11,837 nucleotides of DNA from Acidobacteriota bacterium (GTDB lineage Bacteria; Acidobacteriota; Terriglobia; Terriglobales; Acidobacteriaceae). Both the position numbers and the translations under genes were made by a program. The notes below the pieces were generated by a model. It saw nothing but the letters and a program-made list of their open reading frames with translations. It was not told the origin of the DNA and searched no databases. Below are positions 1-4,590 of the stretch, in pieces (position 1 is the first letter of the stretch; each line of letters opens with the position of its first letter). Where the stretch lies: positions 1 to 11,837 of the forward strand of contig JAJZDL010000074.1 of the NCBI GenBank assembly GCA_021851465.1, given 5' to 3'.

Positions 1-23
1 TCGCGGCGGCCGAGGGTTTTAGG

Positions 24-79
24 GCGGGCCTTCAGCCCGCGGACGGGTTTGTTGCGGCCTCCTGGGCCTTCGGCCCAGG
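24..79. repeat. Pair of GC-rich hairpins with CTTC-type loops
   Basis: GCGGGC (24-29) and GCCCGC (35-40) form a 6-bp stem around CTTCA. CCTGGGCC (61-68) and GGCCCAGG (72-79) form a perfect 8-bp stem around TTC. Both have the form GGGC-CTTC-GCCC and sit about 20 nt apart, so they look like two members of one intergenic hairpin family. Neither is followed by a T tract, so an intrinsic terminator is unlikely. Confidence 0.6.
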
Positions 80-115
80 CTAGGATAGGGCGCGCCGTTG
101 GCGCTCTGCCTGGGT

Positions 116-182
116 GGCTTGAGCAGGCGGCGATTGGCTGGGCGGGCTTGAGCAGGGCGCGACTGGCTGAGCTGGCTTGAGG
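116..182. repeat. Imperfect 29-nt tandem repeat, about 2.3 copies
   Basis: Unit 1 (116-144) and unit 2 (145-173) both begin GGCTTGAGCAGG and continue through a shared GGCTG core at the same offset; a third copy starts with GGCTTGAGGA at 174. The copies differ by a few substitutions and a small shift around the GCGGCG/GGCGCG segment. The repeat lies in non-coding sequence. Confidence 0.65.
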
Positions 183-330
183 ATCATCGGTTGTCTATTG
201 TCAACAGGTTACAGGGAATCTCCTTAATTCTCGATGTGTGTTGCGCGGCGCTTTCGGGCCGGGTGGTGCGATCGACTACGGTTCAGTTTCGATCTACAAG
301 TTCTATTTTACCAAGTGGAGGGAAACTACT

Positions 331-387
331 ATGCCAACTTTTGGGAGATATTTTTGGGGTGGAAGTGGTTTTGATTGTGGCGGTTGA
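331..387 (+). CDS. Possible 18-residue micro-ORF with strong ribosome binding site
   Basis: ATG at 331 is preceded by GGAGGG (317-322) with an 8-nt spacer, one of the best Shine-Dalgarno matches in the window. The frame reads MPTFGRYFWGGSGFDCGG and stops at TGA (385-387). It is rich in Gly and aromatic residues and has one Cys. The same frame stays open upstream to at least 181, so the ATG could be an internal Met of a decayed longer gene. I recognise no family. A G-rich run follows 8 nt after the stop. Whether it is translated cannot be told from the sequence. Confidence 0.25.
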   Translation: MPTFGRYFWGGSGFDCGG

Positions 388-394
388 TGGATTT

Positions 395-413
395 GGGGGG
401 CGGGGTGGGGGGG
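395..413 (+). other. G-rich run with G-quadruplex potential
   Basis: The segment is G6-C-G4-T-G7, which supplies four runs of three or more guanines with one-base loops (the last run can split as GGG-G-GGG). It sits in non-coding DNA just after the micro-ORF at 331-387. Other G runs without the full motif occur near 826-833 and 912-919. Confidence 0.5.
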
Positions 414-471
414 TGACAGGGATTTTTGCTGGGGCGATCACATTGGAAGGTTGTTCAGGGCAAGAGAGCCG

Positions 472-533
472 ATTCCTGAGCTGTAAGCTGACAGCTCGAA
501 AGATAGAGAGGATCAATTCCTGAGCTGTAAGCT
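472..533. repeat. Exact 18-nt direct repeat with internal hairpin
   Basis: ATTCCTGAGCTGTAAGCT occurs at 472-489 and again at 516-533, a 44-bp period. Beginning inside the first copy, GAGCTGT (478-484) and ACAGCTC (491-497) form a perfect 7-bp stem around a 6-nt loop; the second copy lacks the right arm. The pattern suggests a local duplication of a small hairpin element. Confidence 0.6.
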
Positions 534-627
534 TGCGAGTGACGTGCGCATTGTGCAAAGCAAAGGCAGAGGCTGGAGATTATTGGGAGAACGGGGCGGG
601 CGGGGGTGGTTTGGCGAGAGAGCGTCG

Positions 628-684
628 GGATCCTTCGACTCCGCCTCCCGCGATGAGACTGCGGGAGGCTCCGCTCAGGATGAC
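628..684 (+). repeat. Dispersed palindromic intergenic repeat, copy 1 (long form)
   Basis: This copy has outer arms ATCCT (630-634) and AGGAT (677-681) and a perfect 9-bp inner stem, GCCTCCCGC (643-651) against GCGGGAGGC (661-669), with a 9-nt loop. The right end CTCAGGATGACA is shared with the other copies. A 18-nt tandem repeat begins at its right edge. Confidence 0.65.
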
Positions 685-714
685 AGGTTGAATGCAGATG
701 ACAGGTTGAATGCG
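679..714. repeat. Tandem repeat, two 18-nt units
   Basis: GATGACAGGTTGAATGCA (679-696) is followed directly by GATGACAGGTTGAATGCG (697-714), differing at the last base. The repeat starts inside the GATGACA end of the dispersed element at 628-684, so the duplication took in the tail of that element. Confidence 0.7.
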
Positions 715-745
715 TGCGGTGCGCTCAGGAGGACAACTAAAAGAT

Positions 746-789
746 GCGGGGATGCTTCCCCTGCGACAAGCTCAGGGTCAGAATGACAA
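746..789 (+). repeat. Dispersed palindromic intergenic repeat, copy 2
   Basis: This copy begins GCGGGGATGCTTCCCCTG and ends CAGGGTCAGAATGACAA, with a loop CGACAAGCT between the CCCTG and CAGGG arms. It is nearly the same as the copy at 7711-7755 over more than 40 nt (GATGC here, GATTC there). Confidence 0.7.
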
Positions 790-845
790 GTCATCAAGAA
801 GGCTGCGGCGGGGTGGGCGGTTGTGGTGGGGGGAAGGAAGGCGAA

Positions 846-880
846 TGCGGGGATTCTTCGCTGCGCTCAGAATGACAAAG
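846..880 (+). repeat. Dispersed palindromic intergenic repeat, copy 3 (short form)
   Basis: The copy starts TGCGGGGATTCTTCG and ends CTGCGCTCAGAATGACAAAG, with outer arms ATTCT and AGAAT. It is almost identical to the copy at 3357-3390. Confidence 0.7.
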
Positions 881-919
881 CATAGGGTGTGGGAGCGTGG
901 GATGACGGCGGTGGGGGGG

Positions 920-957
920 CTTCGACTCCCCTACGCAAGCTCAGGGTCGCTCGGGAG
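920..957 (+). repeat. Dispersed palindromic intergenic repeat, copy 4 (diverged)
   Basis: CTTCGACTCCCCTACGCAAG followed by CTCAGGGTCGCT keeps the CCCTG-like/CAGGG core and the ACAAGCT-like loop of copies 2 and 6, but the right end is GGTCGCTCGGGAG instead of GGTCAGAATGACA. It may be a decayed copy. Confidence 0.45.
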
Positions 958-1142
958 CGATGGGGTTGAGGGGCGCTGCGGTTGCCCTGGTGGACACGGC
1001 CGGGTTAGCAGGAATCGCCGCATCGCTGCAATACTGGAAGGTGTCTAATATCAAAAGCGGGACTGCGTGGGTGGAGGGCACCTCGCCGGCGCGGGGCGAG
1101 GGCTTCGGCGCGGCCTTGCACTCGGCGATGGAGAGACAAGGG

Positions 1143-2441
1143 ATGGAGCAACGGATGGCGGCCACAATCGTTCCCAAGCCGGAGATCGCAGAGGCGACGT
1201 TCGACAGCACGCTCGAGAGCGCGGGCACCTCGATGGTGTACAGCGAGACACTGTCTTTGGCGATGGACAGTTTTTGCGCGAACAAGGCGCGCTTTCTGCT
1301 GACCATGCTGGGCATGGTGATCGGATCGGCGTCGATCATCCTGGTGGTGACGGTGGGGCTTACGGGCAAGCAGTTCGCGCTCGACACCATCTCCCGCATC
1401 GGGCAGAACATGATCGAGATGCAGTACAGCGGCGGCAGCATCATTGGGCCGAACAACACCAGCACTCCCGACTCGATGACGCGCGAAGACATGATGGCGG
1501 TGGTCAACGCGATGCCGAACATCGTTGCCTATTCGCCGATGCTGGAGGACCACGAGCGGATCAGCCTGGGCGGCGGCCTGACGAAGGACGCGATGCTGCT
1601 TGGCGTCTCGCCGCAGTACAAAGATGTGCGCGGCCTGGAGGTGCTGGCGGGCCGCTTCTTCGACGACCAGGATGCCGCCGCACATGCCCATGTCGCGGTG
1701 CTCAACCTGCCGCTGGCCAACGAGCTGTTTGGCAGCGCGCAGGCGGCGGTGGGGAACAGCATCTCCATCCGCGGCATTCCGCTCACCGTCATCGGCGTCT
1801 TCAAGGAGAGCATCGACACCTACGGCCAATCGGAGATCAACAATCAGACGATCCTGATGCCCTATGAGGTGGCGCGCTACTTTACGGGCACCGACTCCGT
1901 GAAGGAGATCTTCTTCCGGATGGCGGACGCCAGCATGGTGGAGCCGGGCGCGGTCCAGGTCCGCGAGATCATCCAGAGCCGCCATCGTCCCAACAGCATC
2001 TACCATGCCATGACGATGACCGACATTCTGGATACGATGGGCAAGATCGCCGACGACCTGACCTGGGTGCTGACGCTGGCGGCGGCGATCACGCTGATCG
2101 TGGCCGGGGTGGGGATCATGAACAGCATGTTGGCCAATGTGCAGGCGCGCACGCGCGAGATCGGCATCCGCAAGGCGCTGGGGGCGACGCGGCGCGAGAT
2201 TCGCATCCAATTTCTAACCGAGGCGGTCTTCATGTCGCTCTCCGGCGGCATCCTTGGGACCATTATCGGCCTGGGGATCCCCATCTCGATCGGGCTGCTG
2301 ACGCCGTACAAGATTCCGGTGGACTGGCGGTCGGCGGCGATCGCGCTGGCCACGTCGGTGATCGTGGGCGTGATCTTCGGCACGGTCCCGGCCAACCGCG
2401 CCGCGCGACTCGACCCGGTGGAGACGCTGAAGTACGAGTAG
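1143..2441 (+). CDS. MacB/FtsX-type ABC transporter permease
   Basis: This 432-residue inner membrane protein has the MacB permease layout: a cytoplasmic N-terminus, a first membrane helix at about 50-74 (FLLTMLGMVIGSASIILVV), a periplasmic MacB_PCD domain to about 303, then an FtsX domain with three helices at about 306-330, 357-386 and 397-416. The cytoplasmic coupling segment ARTREIGIRKALGATRREI (about 335-353) and the end LDPVETLKYE are hallmarks. Such permeases work with a LolD/MacB-type ATPase to move or release substrates at the periplasmic side; the substrate is unknown here. No ATPase gene is adjacent: upstream is non-coding and the downstream gene is convergent. I chose ATG 1143 (GGAGAG 7 nt upstream); ATG 1155, with GGAG 6 nt upstream, is equally plausible. 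The frame stays open back to 960, but that part looks non-coding. Confidence 0.88.
   Translation: MEQRMAATIVPKPEIAEATFDSTLESAGTSMVYSETLSLAMDSFCANKARFLLTMLGMVIGSASIILVVTVGLTGKQFALDTISRIGQNMIEMQYSGGSIIGPNNTSTPDSMTREDMMAVVNAMPNIVAYSPMLEDHERISLGGGLTKDAMLLGVSPQYKDVRGLEVLAGRFFDDQDAAAHAHVAVLNLPLANELFGSAQAAVGNSISIRGIPLTVIGVFKESIDTYGQSEINNQTILMPYEVARYFTGTDSVKEIFFRMADASMVEPGAVQVREIIQSRHRPNSIYHAMTMTDILDTMGKIADDLTWVLTLAAAITLIVAGVGIMNSMLANVQARTREIGIRKALGATRREIRIQFLTEAVFMSLSGGILGTIIGLGIPISIGLLTPYKIPVDWRSAAIALATSVIVGVIFGTVPANRAARLDPVETLKYE
1145..1148 (+). promoter_or_regulatory. Alternative ribosome binding site for the permease gene
   Basis: GGAG lies 6 nt before ATG 1155, just as GGAGAG (1130-1135) lies 7 nt before ATG 1143. 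The two sites leave the start undecided between 432 and 428 residues; both argue against the far upstream starts. Confidence 0.4.
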
Positions 2442-2465
2442 CAACGGGACTTTAGAGGCAGGAGA

Positions 2466-3128
2466 TTAACGAGCGGGGAGGGGGAGTCTGCGTCGGCGTA
2501 GCAGGAAGGCCGCGGCCATCATGCCGGTTCCCAGCAGAAGCAGGGAGGACGGCTCCGGCACTGGGCTTGGGCTGAGGGCGTCCTGGGTGAGGGTGATGTT
2601 CTCCGAGGTGATGCCGTTGCTACTGCCCGAGGGGGTGACGTACAACGCCTTGATGGAGGCGGCATCGGCCCCCGATAGAAGGTCTGAGGGGGAGGCCGTG
2701 GCAAGCGCCCACTCGAAGTTGTAGACGTCGCCGGCACCGGCCACCGGTACGCCGTTGCCAGTGCTGCCGGAGCAGAAATACCCTCCGCCCGTGCCGCTGC
2801 AACCGCCGCTGTTGAGGCTGCCGGAGCCGGTCGTGCCGAAGGTGGAAGGCCCCGCGAGCAACGACACCGAAGCGATGTCCGAGCTTGTCGAGACGAGCTT
2901 GAGCGAGACGGCGTTGAGAAGGTCGCTGCCGCTGTTGGTGAAGCCAGTCGTATCGACAGTCAGAAAGACATCGAACACGCCGGGGTTGGCTGTTGTGTCG
3001 TAGGTGAGCGTATAGCTGGATCCGAGGCAGGAGGCGCATGCGGGGCCGATGGTGTCGGCCCTCGCGACCCCGGATGCGGCGAATCCATACAGACACAGAG
3101 AGAAGAGGTACAGGAGCTTTCTGAACAT
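2466..3128 (-). CDS. PEP-CTERM sorted exported protein
   Basis: The 220-residue product has a signal peptide (MFRKLLYLFSLCLYGFAASGVARA, cleavage near 24) and a textbook PEP-CTERM tail: VPEPSSLLLLG at about 190-200, a short hydrophobic helix, then RRRR at about 211-214. PEP-CTERM tails are known to be recognised by exosortase, and such proteins are linked to extracellular polysaccharide and biofilm. The mature part is low in charge, rich in Ser/Gly/Thr and predicted beta-rich, with four Cys (31, 34, 110, 119) that could form disulfides. I recognise no enzymatic domain. The start at 3128 is backed by GGAAAGA a few nt upstream. The gene is convergent with the permease gene, 24 nt apart, and no exosortase is in the window. 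Confidence 0.88.
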   Translation of the reverse strand: MFRKLLYLFSLCLYGFAASGVARADTIGPACASCLGSSYTLTYDTTANPGVFDVFLTVDTTGFTNSGSDLLNAVSLKLVSTSSDIASVSLLAGPSTFGTTGSGSLNSGGCSGTGGGYFCSGSTGNGVPVAGAGDVYNFEWALATASPSDLLSGADAASIKALYVTPSGSSNGITSENITLTQDALSPSPVPEPSSLLLLGTGMMAAAFLLRRRRLPLPAR

Positions 3129-3208
3129 ATAGATCTTTCCGGCTTTGGTGCTGCGCGACCCGATCCCCGGCTATTTAGAACATCTTCAGCAATCAATAGC
3201 TGTGCCGC

Positions 3209-3279
3209 TCCGCAAAGAAATGCGGAATTCTTCCCCTCGCACTGCATTCAGCGTCGGAAGGACAATGCTTTTCCGCATT
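3209..3279. repeat. Nested, mutually exclusive inverted repeats
   Basis: TCCGCA (3209-3214) pairs with TGCGGA (3221-3226) around AAGAAA. The same TGCGGA is part of AATGCGGAA (3219-3227), which also pairs perfectly with TTCCGCATT (3271-3279). Between lie ATTCTTCCCCT and GGAAGGACAA, which resemble the dispersed repeat, so this may be a decayed copy of it. Confidence 0.45.
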
Positions 3280-3287
3280 GCAGGAAC

Positions 3288-3324
3288 GGTAAAAATGGCC
3301 CAAGAGGCTTATAGCATTTTTACC
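3288..3324. repeat. Perfect 10-bp inverted repeat
   Basis: GGTAAAAATG (3288-3297) and CATTTTTACC (3315-3324) are exact reverse complements with a 17-nt spacer. GTAAAAATG recurs at 3412-3420. The arms are AT-rich in a GC-rich genome and could be an operator or a hairpin; the position, about 160 bp before the PEP-CTERM start, fits an upstream regulatory site. Confidence 0.5.
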
Positions 3325-3356
3325 AATGATGCATCGCCGCGCGTTGCGAACAAAAA

Positions 3357-3390
3357 TGTGGGGATTCTTCGCTGCGCTCAGAAGGACAAA
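3357..3390 (+). repeat. Dispersed palindromic intergenic repeat, copy 5 (short form)
   Basis: TGTGGGGATTCTTCG followed by CTGCGCTCAGAAGGACAAA matches the copy at 846-880 except for a few bases (notably AAGG for AATG). It has the same orientation as all other copies in the window. Confidence 0.7.
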
Positions 3391-3480
3391 TTTTATTTCT
3401 CTATAACAACTGTAAAAATGCTTAAGGTCGATGCAGTCAACTTAGCATAGATCGATGCCGGCACCGCCAACTTTAATGTC

Positions 3481-3509
3481 GCCCGCGCAGACGATTGCCC
3501 TGCGGCGGC
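3481..3509 (-). terminator. Weak hairpin downstream of the Fe-S carrier gene
   Basis: GCCCGCGCAG (3481-3490) and CTGCGGCGGC (3500-3509) pair at 8 of 10 positions around a 9-nt loop, about 40 nt past the minus-strand stop. No T tract follows on the minus strand, so termination here is uncertain. Confidence 0.25.
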
Positions 3510-3530
3510 GCATACCATTGGCGAAACTGT

Positions 3531-3568
3531 CTACACGCTGAAGGACGAACTACACGCTGAAGGACGAA
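3531..3568. repeat. 19-bp exact tandem duplication across the carrier gene's stop
   Basis: CTACACGCTGAAGGACGAA occurs at 3531-3549 and again at 3550-3568. The inner copy encodes the last codons and TAG stop of the minus-strand Fe-S carrier gene; the outer copy lies just past the stop and carries the same end in another frame, since 19 is not a multiple of three. The protein end is unaffected. Confidence 0.85.
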
Positions 3569-3936
3569 CCGCAACCGCAGGTGCTCTTCACCGCGGCGTT
3601 GTCGAACTTGAACCCAGCCGCCTCGAGGGTCTCCACATAATCCACGGTGCAGTTGGAGAGGTACATCGCCGAGGTTGCGTCCACGAAGACCTTCAGGTCG
3701 TCGAACTTGAAGACCTTGTCCATCATGCCGCTCTGGTTCTCGAACGACATGGAGTACTGGAAGCCGGAGCAACCTCCGCCGACCACGCCGATCCTGAGCC
3801 CGGCCGGGATGGGATCCTGCGTCGCCATGATCTCGCGTACCTTGGCGATGGCCGCCGGTGTCAGGGTGACTGGCGGCTGCGATTTCGGTGCGCCGGTAAC
3901 GACCTCCGGGGTGGGGGTAACGGTAGCAGTGGCCAT
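3550..3936 (-). CDS. erpA: A-type iron-sulfur cluster carrier (ErpA/IscA/HesB family)
   Basis: The 128-residue product receives Fe-S clusters from the assembly scaffold and passes them to apo-enzymes in the cytoplasm. The HesB/IscA domain spans about 21-128, and the three conserved cysteines are present: C56 in GGGCSGFQY, and C120 and C122 in the C-terminal CGC. The first 20 residues (MATATVTPTPEVVTGAPKSQ) are a low-complexity tail beyond the usual domain. Start 3936 is chosen because AAAGGAG lies 7 nt upstream and a strong promoter ends just before it; longer readings would begin upstream of that promoter. No isc or suf genes are adjacent, which fits a stand-alone ErpA-like role. ErpA, SufA and IscA are hard to tell apart by sequence alone. 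Confidence 0.9.
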   Translation of the reverse strand: MATATVTPTPEVVTGAPKSQPPVTLTPAAIAKVREIMATQDPIPAGLRIGVVGGGCSGFQYSMSFENQSGMMDKVFKFDDLKVFVDATSAMYLSNCTVDYVETLEAAGFKFDNAAVKSTCGCGSSFSV

Positions 3937-3967
3937 GGGCACTCTCCTTTGGAACTTCAACATCTCA

Positions 3968-3996
3968 AGTATATGCGACCATTCCGGTCGTGGCAA
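3968..3996 (-). promoter_or_regulatory. Sigma-70-type promoter of the Fe-S carrier gene with internal palindrome
   Basis: On the minus strand TTGCCA (3991-3996) is followed after exactly 17 nt by TATACT (3968-3973). The predicted transcript starts near 3961, giving a leader of about 25 nt with the AAAGGAG site. The spacer holds a perfect inverted repeat CGACC-GGAAT-GGTCG (3976-3990) that fills most of the space between the boxes, the usual place for a repressor site. Confidence 0.7.
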
Positions 3997-4080
3997 GAAA
4001 ACCAATGCACGCTTATTGGATGGGGAGCAGCCCCCGCTCGATGCAGCGCAGTTCCGCGCCGAGGAAATATATCTGTAGGA

Positions 4081-4103
4081 TCGCTCCCGGCCGGGCGTAT
4101 GAT
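4081..4103 (+). promoter_or_regulatory. Possible -10 box for the small membrane protein gene
   Basis: TATGAT (4098-4103) is one base from the -10 consensus. No good -35 lies 17 nt upstream. The spacer holds the perfect palindrome CCCGGCCGGG (4086-4095). If used, the leader would be about 105 nt and include the hairpin at 4172-4193. Confidence 0.3.
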
Positions 4104-4171
4104 ACCGTGCAGCGGTCGATATCCTGAGCGCACTCCAGAGCGCCGCCACCAAGCGGTTCGGTTGGCAGCAA

Positions 4172-4193
4172 GTTGCAGACGAGCTGCTGCAAC
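4172..4193 (+). promoter_or_regulatory. Leader hairpin before the small membrane protein gene
   Basis: GTTGCAG (4172-4178) and CTGCAAC (4187-4193) form a perfect 7-bp stem with an 8-nt loop, ending 8 nt before the AAGGAGG ribosome binding site (4202-4208). It could affect translation or message stability; no riboswitch family is recognised. Confidence 0.35.
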
Positions 4194-4214
4194 ACCCGGA
4201 GAAGGAGGCACCCA

Positions 4215-4496
4215 ATGATTAATGCCTTGCCGGTTCTGATCGTTGTATGGGGCATCTTTACGGGACTGTTTCTGGCTTTACTGGCCTATAACGCCACCAT
4301 TACGCGCTACGAGGACAACCAGATATTTCTGGACGAGGGCAACGTCTTCGAGCAGGAGCAGCAGATCTCGATTGTGCGCAAGGTGCATAAAGCTCAGCCG
4401 TACATTCGCGTTCTGGGAACGATCTCCGCCATTCTCGCCGTTGCCATCGTCGTCATCTACACATGGGTGTGCTGGCTGAGGCTGCAGGCGCAGTAG
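4215..4496 (+). CDS. Small two-helix membrane protein, unknown function
   Basis: This 93-residue protein has two predicted membrane helices, about 5-25 (LPVLIVVWGIFTGLFLALLAY) and 66-88 (VLGTISAILAVAIVVIYTWV). Between them is a charged loop of about 40 residues rich in Asp, Glu and Gln (EDNQIFLDEGNVFEQEQQ). With both ends on one side it would form a hairpin in the inner membrane. The start is secure: AAGGAGG (4202-4208) lies 6 nt upstream of ATG. A strong terminator follows 27 nt after the stop, so it is a single-gene transcript, divergent from the Fe-S carrier gene. I do not recognise a named family; the length and codon use look like a genuine gene. Confidence 0.8.
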   Translation: MINALPVLIVVWGIFTGLFLALLAYNATITRYEDNQIFLDEGNVFEQEQQISIVRKVHKAQPYIRVLGTISAILAVAIVVIYTWVCWLRLQAQ

Positions 4497-4523
4497 GCAA
4501 CCGGCAGGCTTCGAGTCAAGGAG

Positions 4524-4557
4524 ACGGCCAGCTTCGATTTGCGAAGCTGGCCGTTTT
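4524..4557 (+). terminator. Intrinsic terminator
   Basis: ACGGCCAGCTTCG (4524-4536) and CGAAGCTGGCCGT (4542-4554) form a perfect 13-bp stem around ATTTG, followed by a T tract (4554-4557, then CC). It ends the small membrane protein transcript. It also sits 34 nt past the gnd stop on the other strand, but the minus strand has no comparable T tract there, so for gnd it would act weakly at best. Confidence 0.9.
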
Positions 4558-4590
4558 CCTGCGCCGATTTTCCTGTGCCGCTGTGAAGCG

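Larger units (their letters stand above)
1..1142. other. Gene-poor, repeat-rich intergenic region
   Basis: I see no convincing protein gene in this stretch; the open frames that cross it lack family similarity, coding-like composition and, apart from one 18-codon frame at 331, good ribosome binding sites. It holds two GC-rich hairpins (24-40 and 61-79), a 29-nt imperfect tandem repeat (116-182), an exact 18-nt direct repeat (472-489 and 516-533), a G-rich run (395-413) and four copies of a dispersed palindromic repeat (628-684, 746-789, 846-880, 920-957). The promoter of the downstream permease gene should lie in its right part, but I cannot place it: TAATAT at 1046-1051 is a possible -10 box without a good -35. 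Confidence 0.7.
3129..3549. other. AT-richer gene-poor island with inverted repeats
   Basis: About 420 bp between two minus-strand genes hold no supported gene. The left part should carry the promoter of the PEP-CTERM gene, which I could not place with confidence. The stretch contains nested inverted repeats (3209-3279), a perfect 10-bp inverted repeat (3288-3324), a dispersed repeat copy (3357-3390) and a weak hairpin after the Fe-S carrier gene (3481-3509). Base composition is visibly lower in GC than the flanking genes. Confidence 0.65.

Noticed and set aside
191..523. 110-codon + frame starting at TTG 191
   Set aside because: No ribosome site, no family features, and it runs through the G-rich run and the direct repeat.
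1..960. CRISPR array, because of repeated units
   Set aside because: Repeats are few, unequal in spacing and belong to different families; no regular repeat-spacer pattern and no cas genes.
3180..3215. Sigma-54 promoter before the PEP-CTERM gene
   Set aside because: GGCAC and TTGCT occur on the minus strand, but 9 nt lie between them instead of 5, so the -24/-12 spacing is wrong.
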